A stretch of 64,000 bases of DNA from Mesorhizobium sp. (GTDB lineage Bacteria; Pseudomonadota; Alphaproteobacteria; Rhizobiales; Rhizobiaceae), in assembly GCA_004017535.1 (NCBI GenBank), contig SAJS01000006.1:124001-188000 (forward strand). Direction: 5' to 3'. The notes under the pieces are model-generated. The model was given only the letters and a program-made list of their open reading frames with translations. It had not been told where the DNA came from and did not search any database. The position numbers were made by a program, and so were the translations under genes. Shown here one piece after another: positions 9,153-20,902 of the stretch. Position 1 is the first letter of the stretch, and every line of letters begins with the position of its first letter.

Positions 9153-9401
9153 ATGCTCGGGACAGGAACGGTGAGGGCGGCACGGCGCGCTACGAAACGC
9201 GACGTCAGACGCGATGCAGCCGCCGATCTGTCTTCCCGCCGGCGCGTCGTTGACGAGGCGTTCCTGGAACGGACGGCTCGCTTGTTCGAGGCTCGGATGG
9301 GGCGATCGCTATCAACCGAAGATGCCCGGCAAATCGTCGATAATCTCGGTGGCTTCTTTCGCATTCTCGCCGAATGGGACCGGATTGACCGGGGCGAGTA
9401 G
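9153..9401 (+). CDS. Small hypothetical protein upstream of recombinase
   Basis: This 82-residue basic protein has an Arg-rich first half (RAARRATKRDVRRDAA) and a second half with VDEAFLERTARLFEARMGR and DARQIVDNLGGFFRILAEWD. The second part resembles small helical proteins often found next to serine recombinases on rhizobial elements, but I cannot name a family. It ends 75 bases before the recombinase start and reads in the same direction, so the two may be co-transcribed. A role as a recombination directionality factor is possible given the size, charge and position, but nothing in the sequence proves it. Confidence 0.6.
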   Translation: MLGTGTVRAARRATKRDVRRDAAADLSSRRRVVDEAFLERTARLFEARMGRSLSTEDARQIVDNLGGFFRILAEWDRIDRGE

Positions 9402-9476
9402 CCAGCCCTTCATGTTTGCCCGATCGCCGGCTCAGTCCGTCGCAAAAGCGACCAAGAAGGGAAGGAGGCATCCAGG

Positions 9477-11576
9477 ATGAATCAGCGAATTGCGAAGGTC
9501 GCAAGGCCCGCAGGCCTTGTAAAGGCGCTGCTATACGCGCGTGTCTCCTCGAAGGAACAGGAGAAGGAGGGATTCTCCATCCCGGCGCAATGCAAGCTGC
9601 TGCGCGACTACGCCCTGCAACAGCGATTCGACATCGTGCAGGAGTTTATCGACGTCGAGACGGCCAAGACCACCGGCCGGACCAATTTTACCGAAATGGT
9701 CAAATATCTGCGAAAGCATCCCGGCATTCGGAGCGTCCTGGTCGAGAAGACCGACCGGCTCTACCGCAATCTGAAGGACTGGGTGACTCTTGATGAGCTG
9801 GATGTCGAAATCCACCTTGCGAAGGAAGGTGTGACGCTGTCGCGAGACTCGCGCTCGTCCGAAAAGTTCATGCACGGCATCAAGGTCTTGATGGCCAAGA
9901 ATTATATCGACAACCTGTCGGAAGAAGCCCGCAAGGGGCAGATGGAGAAGGCGGAGCAGGGTATCTGGCCGACAAAGGCTCCACTGGGCTATGTCAACAC
10001 CACGGGGAAAGATGGCAGAAAGGTTATCGAGCCGCATCCTGAACTGGCTCCAGTCGTCACACAGCTGTTCGAGCGCTACGCAACCGGCCAGTATTCGCTC
10101 AAGGCCTTGGCTAAGGCAGCCCATGGCGACGGGCTGATTTATCCCAAGAGCGGCAATCCGGTTCCGGTCAGCACCGTGCATATGATCCTGCGCAACCGCC
10201 TCTACACGGGCCTGTTCCAGTGGAACGGCAAATTGCACCACGGCAGGCACGAACCTCTTGTATCAATCGAATTATGGGAGCGGGTCCAGGGCGTCCTGAC
10301 GGGCCGCAATGCCGTACCGACCCACCCGATAGGCAACGAGTTCGCCTTCACCGGCCTGATGACCTGCACCGAATGCGGCTGCGCCGTCGTAGCGGAGATC
10401 AAGAAGGGCAAATACGTCTATTATCATTGCACGGGTCATACCGACAAAGGCCGGGGCGGATACGCTGATTGCCGCCGCAAATATGTCCGCGAGGAAGTGC
10501 TCGATCAGGCATTCGCCAACCTGCTCGACCGGTTGCATTTCGACGAAGAGATACTGGAGTGGGTAAAGGCTGCCCTCCTGGCCAGCCATGCCGACGAGCG
10601 CCGGGAGCATGAACAGGCGATCCATCGATGCCAGGTCGAGTACAAGCGGCTCGAGGATCGGCTGCACGCTATGTACCTCGACAAACTCGACGGTCGCATC
10701 GATAACGCCTTTTACGACCGCATGTCGGCGCAGTGGCGAACCGAACAGACGCGGCTGCTTCGCGAGATAGAGCGCCATGGCAGCGCCGAAGAATCATACA
10801 TGGAGGACGGCATCCGGCTGTTGGAATTAGCGCGCAACGCCAGCCGACTGTTTGCGAAACAGCCTGCGCACGAGAAAAAGCGGCTCCTGAATCTCGTGCT
10901 GTCGAACTGCCAGTGGGACCAAGGCGAGGTTCACGCCGTCTTCAGGCAACCGTTTGATCTACTTGCGGAAACGGTCGCATCCCAAGCGGCTACCGGCGCG
11001 CAGCAGACAGAATTATCGAGAGGGAGTCCAGTTTGGCTGGGGCGCCAGGATTCGAACCTGGGAATGTCGGTACCAAAAACCGATGCCTTACCGCTTGGCG
11101 ACGCCCCAGCAGGCGAGGCATGCCCGCTTGCGCGCGGCCTTATAGGACGGTGCGGCGCAAAGCTCAATGCCGCAACATCAACTAAAAGCGGCTGCGATGC
11201 AGGTCGCCATTTGCTGGCGGTTGTCGCTGATCGCCAGCGGCGTGTCTCGGGCATCCCGACGCCGCGCACCTGCTTCGCTCGCCTGGCCGACATCGGAGCA
11301 ATCAGCTTCCGCGAAGCCGACGATGCTCTGTTGCTCACGCCTGCGCCACACGCGCGCGGCAATCCTCGAGAACCGCCGCAAGCGTCTCCTCGAAAGAATG
11401 CTCGGGCGCCCAGCCAAGCAGGGTCCGGGCGCGGGTCGCATCGCCGACGATGCATGGCAGGTCGCTTGGCCTCATCCGCAAGGGATCCTGCTCTACGACG
11501 ATCTTGGCGCGGCTTTGCGCCAGCAGCAGATCCAGAATGTCTGCCATCCGCCAGGAGAGGCCGGACGCAAGGTTGA
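9477..11576 (+). CDS. Large serine recombinase of the integrated element; frame runs through the tRNA
   Basis: The N-terminus ALLYARVSSKEQ is the resolvase/invertase catalytic domain with S24 as the expected nucleophile. It is followed by the recombinase domain (KAPLGYVN, residues of about 170-280) and a zinc ribbon (TCTECGC then HCTGH and ADCRRK, residues of about 298-335). A coiled-coil region precedes residue 450. These are the features of large serine integrases, which insert and excise elements. An AAGGAGG at 9462-9468 supports the ATG at 9477. About 519 residues precede the tRNA, close to the usual family length. The same frame then stays open antisense through the tRNA-Gln gene and into the 3' end of the minus-strand reductase, giving 699 residues in total. 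The last 180 residues are therefore junction-dependent and probably not native. Confidence 0.85.
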   Translation: MNQRIAKVARPAGLVKALLYARVSSKEQEKEGFSIPAQCKLLRDYALQQRFDIVQEFIDVETAKTTGRTNFTEMVKYLRKHPGIRSVLVEKTDRLYRNLKDWVTLDELDVEIHLAKEGVTLSRDSRSSEKFMHGIKVLMAKNYIDNLSEEARKGQMEKAEQGIWPTKAPLGYVNTTGKDGRKVIEPHPELAPVVTQLFERYATGQYSLKALAKAAHGDGLIYPKSGNPVPVSTVHMILRNRLYTGLFQWNGKLHHGRHEPLVSIELWERVQGVLTGRNAVPTHPIGNEFAFTGLMTCTECGCAVVAEIKKGKYVYYHCTGHTDKGRGGYADCRRKYVREEVLDQAFANLLDRLHFDEEILEWVKAALLASHADERREHEQAIHRCQVEYKRLEDRLHAMYLDKLDGRIDNAFYDRMSAQWRTEQTRLLREIERHGSAEESYMEDGIRLLELARNASRLFAKQPAHEKKRLLNLVLSNCQWDQGEVHAVFRQPFDLLAETVASQAATGAQQTELSRGSPVWLGRQDSNLGMSVPKTDALPLGDAPAGEACPLARGLIGRCGAKLNAATSTKSGCDAGRHLLAVVADRQRRVSGIPTPRTCFARLADIGAISFREADDALLLTPAPHARGNPREPPQASPRKNARAPSQAGSGRGSHRRRCMAGRLASSARDPALRRSWRGFAPAADPECLPSARRGRTQG
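11034..11062. other. Putative right attachment site (attR) in tRNA 3' end
   Basis: The recombinase gene lies immediately next to the 3' end of tRNA-Gln, the usual geometry for elements that insert into tRNA genes and restore the 3' part. The exact core cannot be defined, because the other end of the element, where a repeat of this stretch would be expected, is outside the window. Confidence 0.35.
11034..11108 (-). tRNA. tRNA-Gln (anticodon UUG)
   Basis: On the minus strand a 75-base cloverleaf is seen. The acceptor arm is TGGGGCG/CGCCCCA, the anticodon stem TCGGT/ACCGA encloses the loop TTTTGGT (anticodon TTG), the T-arm contains GGTTCGAATCC, and CCA is encoded at 11036-11034. The acceptor and anticodon stems pair perfectly. 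Its 3' end faces the recombinase gene, so it is the probable integration target of the element. The gene appears intact and functional after integration. Confidence 0.95.
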
Positions 11577-12291
11577 AGATAGTGTTCGGCGCAAGCTTGT
11601 TGCTGTTCAAGACGGCGCGCGCATAGGCATTGGCGATGTCGTGCGCATCCAGGAAGTCGCGCCTGGCGTCGAGATTGCCGACGCGGATGACCGGCGGGGC
11701 CAGGCCTGCTTCGATCCGCGCGATCTGCATGGCGAAGGCCGGCACCGCGAATGCCTCGGTCTGGCCTGGTCCCGTATGATTGAAGGGACGCATCCGAACG
11801 CATTTCAACCCCCGGTACGACAGCGCGCCGAGCGCGAGGTCGGCCGCGGCCTTGGTAGCGGCGTAGTCGTCGATCGGGGCAAGCAGCGTGCTTTCGTCGA
11901 GCGGTCGCCCGGTCTTCGCGCTTTCGCCATAGACCAGGCCGGATCCGACATGAACGAGCCAGCAGTCAGGAGCCGTGTCGAGGATGGCATTGGCCAGGTT
12001 GAGCGCGCCGTCCACGTGGATGCGCCACGTGTTGCGTGGATTCGCCTGGGCGGCATCGAGGGCCGCGACCGCCGCCAGGTGGATGACGTGCGTTGGCCGA
12101 TGACGGGCCATGGCCTCATGGACGGCGGCCGTATCCGTCACGTCCAGCTCTTCGACCTGGCCGAAAGCGGGGTGCGGCCCCCCATCCTTGGAGGTCGCGG
12201 CAATGACGACCTCGGGGCCGCAGATATTGTGCAATGCCTCGGCGACATAGGGGCCGACGAAACCGTTGGCGCCGGTCATCAAAACGCGCAT
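11335..12291 (-). CDS. rmd: NAD(P)-dependent epimerase/dehydratase, GDP-6-deoxy-D-mannose reductase-like
   Basis: This is a 318-residue short-chain dehydrogenase with the Rossmann motif TGANGFVG (G7, G10, G13). It also has a VGSGLVYG serine segment, a YAATK catalytic pair and the FNHTGPGQ segment that is typical of Rmd and related GDP-4-keto-6-deoxymannose reductases. The expected reaction is NADPH-dependent reduction of GDP-4-keto-6-deoxy-D-mannose to GDP-D-rhamnose. The context supports this, because gmd lies 66 bases upstream in the same direction and a phosphomannomutase follows further upstream. The ATG at 12291 is preferred because it places the Rossmann motif at the usual distance. Formation of another GDP-deoxysugar, such as 6-deoxytalose, is not excluded. 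The 3' end lies near the tRNA and mobile element junction, but the gene appears complete. Confidence 0.8.
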   Translation of the reverse strand: MRVLMTGANGFVGPYVAEALHNICGPEVVIAATSKDGGPHPAFGQVEELDVTDTAAVHEAMARHRPTHVIHLAAVAALDAAQANPRNTWRIHVDGALNLANAILDTAPDCWLVHVGSGLVYGESAKTGRPLDESTLLAPIDDYAATKAAADLALGALSYRGLKCVRMRPFNHTGPGQTEAFAVPAFAMQIARIEAGLAPPVIRVGNLDARRDFLDAHDIANAYARAVLNSNKLAPNTIFNLASGLSWRMADILDLLLAQSRAKIVVEQDPLRMRPSDLPCIVGDATRARTLLGWAPEHSFEETLAAVLEDCRARVAQA

Positions 12292-12357
12292 GCCGGCCTC
12301 ACGAACCATGAAGCGTTGTACCGCGTGGCGGAACGCGGCGTCACAACGACTTCCCTT

Positions 12358-13437
<1,080 letters not shown>

Positions 13438-13440
13438 TCA

Positions 13441-14865
13441 TTATACGGCCCCGGCCTTATCCGCCAGTGTGGCGTCTCGCGCCCGTTCCAGCGCCATTGC
13501 TACGATTTCGCTTGCCCTTTCATGGCTGGCGGCCTCGGCATAGCAGCGAAATTCGGGAGCGTTGCCTGAAGGCCGCAGATGGATGATCTCGCCGCGGGTC
13601 ATTCGCGCTCTCAGACCGTCGGTCTCATCTACATCCGCCACCATGCCGAAGGGTGCCAGGAACCGCTGCAACGCGTCGCGGTCGGCGAGCTTGCGCATCA
13701 AGCCGCGCGATGTCTCGACCGGGAAGTTCTCGAGCCGCTCGCTGGCGCAGACCGGAAGATTCCAGCTTTCACGCAGGTTGGACAGCGATTTCCCCGTCGA
13801 TGCCACCGTGCCCAGCACCGCCAGGATCGGTAAGAATGAATCCCGCGTCGGCAGCGCCGACAATATTTTGCCATTTACCAGGCAGTCGGATCCCAGCAGA
13901 ACTCCGCCATTGGCTTCGAAGCCGACGACGATGCCGCCTGCCGGCCGCGCGGCGTCCATGCCCTCGATGACGAAAGGCGATCCGACCTTCGTTCTCCTGA
14001 CGCTGAACCCGAAAACCTCGGCTACGCCCGAGTTGGAGGTGACCGGCGTCACCACGACATCGGCCTTGAGGAAGAGCGCCGTGGCCAGCCCGATCAGGTC
14101 ACCGCGGAACAATTCGCCATTTTCGTCGATGACGAGAGGGCGATCGGCGTCGGCATCGGCCGAGACCACCGCGTCGAATTTGACCTCGCGCACTCGGTCC
14201 CGCACCATCGCCAGCGTTTCCTGGCTGACGGCCTCGGTATCGACAGGCACGAAAGTGTCTGTCTTGCCGATGGCAATCACATCGGCGCCGAAGGATCGCA
14301 GGACCTCGACCAGCAACTCTGCCGCAACGGTGCTGTGCTGGTAGACGCCGAGCCTCATTCCGGAAAGGGCGCCAGAGGGCAGGATTGCCTCCACACGGTC
14401 TCGAAAGGCCGCGAGCGCCTGTTCATGGCCGGCTTGCCAGTCCGCACAGGTCGGCGGCCAGGGATATTGATCCGACAGTTCGGCGACATGAGCGGTGATC
14501 GCGGCCTCGTCCGCCTTGTCGATCTCGCCCTTTGGTCCATAGAACTTGATGCCGTTGCGGTCGGCGGGGATATGCGAGCCGGTCACCATCAGCGCCGCGG
14601 CGCCCTGCCGGCGGGCATAAAAGGCAAGCGCCGGTGTGGGGATCGGACCGCAATCGACCGGCTGGAAGCCGGCCGCGGCCAGCGCCGCCATGCAGTCCTG
14701 CGCGATTGCCGGGCTGCTGTCGCGCAAGTCCCGCCCCACGAAGACCTTGCCTTGCTGAAATCCAGTCGACCGCAGGCGCCGGGCGAAGCCCTCAGTGTAA
14801 AGTCCGCTTGGCCTTCCGACCAATTCGGAAGCCAAACCCCGAACGCCGCTTGACCCGAATTTCAT
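13441..14865 (-). CDS. Phosphomannomutase/phosphoglucomutase family protein
   Basis: This 474-residue protein is of the alpha-D-phosphohexomutase superfamily. KFGSSGVRG at the N-terminus is the substrate-binding start of the family. VTGSHIPADRNGIKFY carries the phosphoserine loop. SADADADRPLV is the metal-binding DxDxD segment, and RPSGNAPEFRCYAEA is the C-terminal phosphate-binding loop. It most likely interconverts mannose-6-phosphate and mannose-1-phosphate to feed GDP-mannose synthesis for the Gmd/Rmd pair downstream in the same direction. No GDP-mannose pyrophosphorylase is visible in the window. The metal-binding loop reads DADADR rather than the more common DGDxDR, as in a subset of archaeal-like mutases. 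Phosphoglucosamine or phosphoglucomutase activity cannot be ruled out from sequence alone. Confidence 0.85.
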   Translation of the reverse strand: MKFGSSGVRGLASELVGRPSGLYTEGFARRLRSTGFQQGKVFVGRDLRDSSPAIAQDCMAALAAAGFQPVDCGPIPTPALAFYARRQGAAALMVTGSHIPADRNGIKFYGPKGEIDKADEAAITAHVAELSDQYPWPPTCADWQAGHEQALAAFRDRVEAILPSGALSGMRLGVYQHSTVAAELLVEVLRSFGADVIAIGKTDTFVPVDTEAVSQETLAMVRDRVREVKFDAVVSADADADRPLVIDENGELFRGDLIGLATALFLKADVVVTPVTSNSGVAEVFGFSVRRTKVGSPFVIEGMDAARPAGGIVVGFEANGGVLLGSDCLVNGKILSALPTRDSFLPILAVLGTVASTGKSLSNLRESWNLPVCASERLENFPVETSRGLMRKLADRDALQRFLAPFGMVADVDETDGLRARMTRGEIIHLRPSGNAPEFRCYAEAASHERASEIVAMALERARDATLADKAGAV

Positions 14866-14959
14866 GAGCGCGCTTTTGCTGTTGGAAGATCGCCGTTGTT
14901 TGTTGGAGTGAGCCGAGCCCGGCTGTCAACAGCAAAAAACCTCGAAATCCGCGTCCTTT

Positions 14960-15304
14960 CTAATGTCCCCACACCGCCAGTTCGTTGCCGGCCGGATCGG
15001 TGAAATGAAACCGTCGGCCGCCGGGGAAGGAAAAGATCGGCTTGACGATGGTGCCTCCGGCGCTCTCGACCGCGTCCAGCGTTTCCTCGAGGTTCTCGGA
15101 GTAGAGCACGGGCAGCGGTTTGGCTGGCGCTTCCCCGGCATCGGCCTGGAAACCGCCGTCGAGCCCTTCGGCGAAAGCGGAATAGGTCGGGCCGTAGTCG
15201 GTGAACGACCATGAAAAGGCAGCGCTGTAGAAGGATTTGACGCTGTCCAGCGTGCCGCCAGTTGCCGGCAATTCCAGATAGTCGAGTTTTCCGTTGAGTT
15301 TCAT
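14960..15304 (-). CDS. VOC-superfamily (glyoxalase-like) protein
   Basis: This 114-residue single-domain VOC protein has a betaalphabetabetabeta pattern with LDYLELPA at the N-terminus, FYSAAFSWSF in the first module, and FHFTDPAGNELAVWG at the C-terminus. The last segment holds the conserved metal-binding Glu of this family. Members include glyoxalase, dioxygenase and antibiotic-resistance homologues, so the substrate is unknown. The ATG at 15304 is preferred to the GTG at 15307. A GTTC-N7-GTTC element lies 17-31 bases upstream of this start, which would match the alphaproteobacterial LexA pattern and raises the possibility of SOS control. Confidence 0.8.
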   Translation of the reverse strand: MKLNGKLDYLELPATGGTLDSVKSFYSAAFSWSFTDYGPTYSAFAEGLDGGFQADAGEAPAKPLPVLYSENLEETLDAVESAGGTIVKPIFSFPGGRRFHFTDPAGNELAVWGH

Positions 15305-15320
15305 CACGCTACTCCACTAC

Positions 15321-15335
15321 GTTCCTGTTATGTTC
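15321..15335. promoter_or_regulatory. GTTC-N7-GTTC element, LexA-like box
   Basis: The sequence GTTC-CTGTTAT-GTTC matches the direct-repeat operator known for alphaproteobacterial LexA. It lies between the divergent VOC gene and the pyruvate phosphate dikinase gene, very close to the VOC start. An eight-base match can occur by chance, so this is a weak assignment. Confidence 0.35.
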
Positions 15336-15519
15336 TATAACGCGCCATACCCTCCGGCAAGTCTTTTTGACGCAGCTTTTGCTTAATCGATTGTAGTGCC
15401 TGGGGGCGCTGTTCGGTGCCTTGCCTTTCGCACTGCAGCATCCTATCGCTCGGATCGCGAAGGCGGGGAACCGGGCCATGGTCCGGATGTTTCTATCTTC
15501 CAAGAACTGGAGGGCAAGC

Positions 15520-18204
<2,685 letters not shown>

Positions 18205-18344
18205 GGGGGCGTTCCGGGGGCGGCACCCCAAGGGACCTTACGGTTTTGTATGGAATGTCACGCGAACGTGCGCGTGACCGCCCTAAATCTCGACACCGTT
18301 TCGAGAGAGTTTCCGACACCGAACTTTTTGGTGGTCAGAAACCC

Positions 18345-19448
18345 ATGTTGCAGATTGCCCCCACTGCTTTCCGGTCGATCCTTGTCCTGCAGACCAAATT
18401 CATTGGCGACATCGTGCTTGCCTCGGCGCTGGCGAACAATCTGCAGCTCGCATATCCGGGCGTCAGGATCGTGTTTCTCTGTGAAACGCATTTGGCCGGC
18501 TTCCTGACTGCTCACGGCATTGCCGCCGAGGCTGTCCCCCTCAGCCGCGCGAGGATGCGTGGCTCGCCGTTCGAGCGGGGACGCGAGCTCTTCCGCGTTG
18601 TGCGGGAATTGCGGCGACGTCGCTTCGACATGACCATCGACATCACCGACTCGAAAACCTCGCGTCTTATTTCCGGGCTGGTCAATGCTCCGGTCCGGGT
18701 CGGCTATTCTCCGACGGAGCGGCCTCTGCGCTGGCATGAACGCCAGCCCGCCAATGTCAGGATGAAGCCCTTCGGATTTGGCAAGCAGCACTTTCTCTAC
18801 CGTTATCTGTCTCCGTTGGAGGCGCTCGGCGTCGACCTGCGCGTCAGGGCCCCGGCCATTCGACCGCTGCCATTCGAGACGACCCGCGTCCTGGCTTTGC
18901 TGGCCCGGCACCACATCCTCCCAAACGCCTTTGTCGCGGTTCACGCCGGAGCAAGTTTCGCCGGGCGCCGCTGGCAGCCGGAGCGCTTTGCTGAGGCAAT
19001 CGACAGGATTGCCGGCGAGACAGGCTTGCGCGTCGTCCTGGTCGGCGGCCCGGATGAAAACGAGGCAACCGACAGGATTGTGGCCGCGACGAAGACGCCT
19101 GTCGTCAATCTGGCGGGCGCGCTGCGGCTGGAAACCCTGCTTGCGGTGCTCAGGGAGGCGCGGCTGTTTCTCGGCAACGAAAGCGGGCCGATGCATATGG
19201 CGGCCGCGGCCGGCACGCCGGTTGTCGGCCTGTTCGGCCTGACCAATCCGGTCCGCTGGGCGCCGGTCGGCGTGCCCAGCATCTCGTTGCGGCCATCCAT
19301 GCCCTGCGACTGCGTCGGCGGCGACCTGTGCCGCCGGACCGATCCGAGCAAGGCCTGCTGCGTCTGGCGCCTGGAGGTCGATCCGGTGGTCGAGGCGGTG
19401 CTGGAGCTCCTGGCGCGTACCGAGGCGGTCCTGGAGGCCGCGGTCTGA
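18345..19448 (+). CDS. Glycosyltransferase family 9 (heptosyltransferase-like), first copy
   Basis: This 367-residue protein has the two Rossmann halves of ADP-heptose:LPS heptosyltransferases. ILVLQTKFIGDIVLASAL at the N-terminus matches the acceptor-side motif. VAVHAGASFAGRRWQPERFAE and LFLGNESGPMHMAAAAGTPVVGLFG are the nucleotide-sugar side motifs, including the HMAAAxGTPVVGLFG signature. It probably adds a sugar to lipopolysaccharide core on the inner face of the inner membrane. An unusual Cys-rich tail (PCDCVGGDLCRRTDPS, then KACCVW) follows the catalytic core. A paralogue follows 192 bases downstream in the same direction. Start choice: ATG at 18345, because the longer frame upstream overlaps the end of the PPDK gene. 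The acceptor and donor are not known. Confidence 0.88.
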   Translation: MLQIAPTAFRSILVLQTKFIGDIVLASALANNLQLAYPGVRIVFLCETHLAGFLTAHGIAAEAVPLSRARMRGSPFERGRELFRVVRELRRRRFDMTIDITDSKTSRLISGLVNAPVRVGYSPTERPLRWHERQPANVRMKPFGFGKQHFLYRYLSPLEALGVDLRVRAPAIRPLPFETTRVLALLARHHILPNAFVAVHAGASFAGRRWQPERFAEAIDRIAGETGLRVVLVGGPDENEATDRIVAATKTPVVNLAGALRLETLLAVLREARLFLGNESGPMHMAAAAGTPVVGLFGLTNPVRWAPVGVPSISLRPSMPCDCVGGDLCRRTDPSKACCVWRLEVDPVVEAVLELLARTEAVLEAAV

Positions 19449-19640
19449 CATCCGCGGGAATGCCGCCCGTCGGCCGCGTCGCCCCTTGGAGCAATTCCAG
19501 GAGAGGCCTGAAACGTCGTGCTCGACGCATTCGCCTTTCCGTGAGACGGGAAGCCCTTTTCGGCGCGTGAGTCGCTCTGGTCCACAATCTTGCAGTCTTG
19601 TATATGAGAGCCACGTGAAACACGCGCATGGCGGCTCCAC

Positions 19641-20798
19641 ATGTCGACGTCTCAGCCCAGCTTCGTGGACTCCGATCCGTCCGGCGCCCGGACACGGACG
19701 TCGCAGCGTCGCTCCGGCCCTATCCGGTCGATCCTGATCCTGCAAACGAAGTATATTGGCGATCTCGTTCTTTCTTCCGCGCTGGCGAAGAATCTGAGGC
19801 TCGAATACCCCGGCGCCCGCATCGTCTTCCTCTGCGACTCCCGCTTCGCCGGGTTCCTCACGGCCAACGATATCGCCTCGGAGGTTGTGACCTTCCGCCG
19901 TTCCCATATGCGCGGCACACCGCTGCGACGCGCGCAGGAACTCATTGTCACGCTCTTTCGGCTGCGCCGCTCCCGTTTCGACATGGCCATCGACATCACC
20001 GACACGCGGACGTCGCGGTTCATCTTAGGGCTGGTTGGTGCGCGGGTTCGCGTGGGGTATCAGGCGGGCAAAAGTCCCTTGCCTTGGCTCGACTTCCGAT
20101 CCGCCAATGTCAAGGCAAAGCCGTTCGGCTACGGCGAGCGGCACTTTCTCTATCGATATCTTTCGCCGCTGGAGGCGCTCGGCATAGACCTGCACCAGCG
20201 GGTTCCCGCCATCGGGCCGTCATCGTCTCAGACGGCGAAAGCCTTGGCGCTGCTGGACAAGTTCCACCTTCGGCAGAGCGCCTTCGTCGCGGTGCATGCC
20301 GGGGCGAGCTTCCCCGGACGCCGCTGGCAGCCCGAGCGCTTTGCCGTCGCAATCGACCGGATATCGGCCGAAACCGGTCTCAGGGTTGTTCTGGTCGGCA
20401 GTCCGGACGAGCGCGAGGCAGCCGAAAAGATCTTGGCGACTGCGACAGCGCCGATCGTCAATCTGGTCGGAGCCCTCCCGCTCGAAACGTTGCCGGCGCT
20501 GCTCCAGCAGGCGCGGCTGTTTCTGGGCAACGACAGTGGCCCCATGCATATGGCCGCCGCGGTCGGCACTGCCGTCGTCGGCCTGTTCGGACTGCAGAGC
20601 CCGGTCCGCTGGGGACCGGTCGGCGTGCAGAGCATCGCGGTGCGCCCGGCCATGCCCTGCGACTGCGTCGGCGGGGACCTGTGCGAACGGCCTGACCCCA
20701 ACAAGGCGTGCTGCGTGTGGCGCTTGGAGGTCGATACGGTTGCCGATGCCGTGCTCCAGCTGCTGGCGCGGACGGAGGGCTTGGAAGCCGCAGTGTAA
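19641..20798 (+). CDS. Glycosyltransferase family 9 (heptosyltransferase-like), second copy
   Basis: This 385-residue paralogue of the preceding gene shares nearly every motif in the same order: ILILQTKYIGDLVLSSAL, HFLYRYLSPLEALGIDL, VAVHAGASFPGRRWQPERF, LFLGNDSGPMHMAAAVGTAVVGLFG, and the Cys cluster PCDCVGGDLCERPDPN then KACCVW. It differs by a longer polar N-terminus of about 30 residues. The two genes look like a tandem duplication that has diverged, so they may add successive sugars or use different acceptors in LPS core assembly. The start at 19641 gives a leader with no recognisable function; later starts are possible because the fold begins near residue 28. Confidence 0.88.
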   Translation: MSTSQPSFVDSDPSGARTRTSQRRSGPIRSILILQTKYIGDLVLSSALAKNLRLEYPGARIVFLCDSRFAGFLTANDIASEVVTFRRSHMRGTPLRRAQELIVTLFRLRRSRFDMAIDITDTRTSRFILGLVGARVRVGYQAGKSPLPWLDFRSANVKAKPFGYGERHFLYRYLSPLEALGIDLHQRVPAIGPSSSQTAKALALLDKFHLRQSAFVAVHAGASFPGRRWQPERFAVAIDRISAETGLRVVLVGSPDEREAAEKILATATAPIVNLVGALPLETLPALLQQARLFLGNDSGPMHMAAAVGTAVVGLFGLQSPVRWGPVGVQSIAVRPAMPCDCVGGDLCERPDPNKACCVWRLEVDTVADAVLQLLARTEGLEAAV

Positions 20799-20902
20799 GG
20801 CGAAAGCAAATTTTCGCGACTGCCGCCTCTGGCGCTGTTTGTCGTCCCGATTTTTGCCTAGATGCCGGTTTTGTTGAGACAAAGTTTGTTGGCAGCACGA
20901 CC

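Noticed and set aside
18205-18344. GC-rich hairpin-like GGGGCG/GGCACCCC after pyruvate phosphate dikinase
   Set aside because: Pairing is poor and no T-run follows.
19485-19530. GGAGCAATTCCAGGAG as another member of the AATTCC repeat family
   Set aside because: Only the left arm resembles the family; the core and the right arm are missing.
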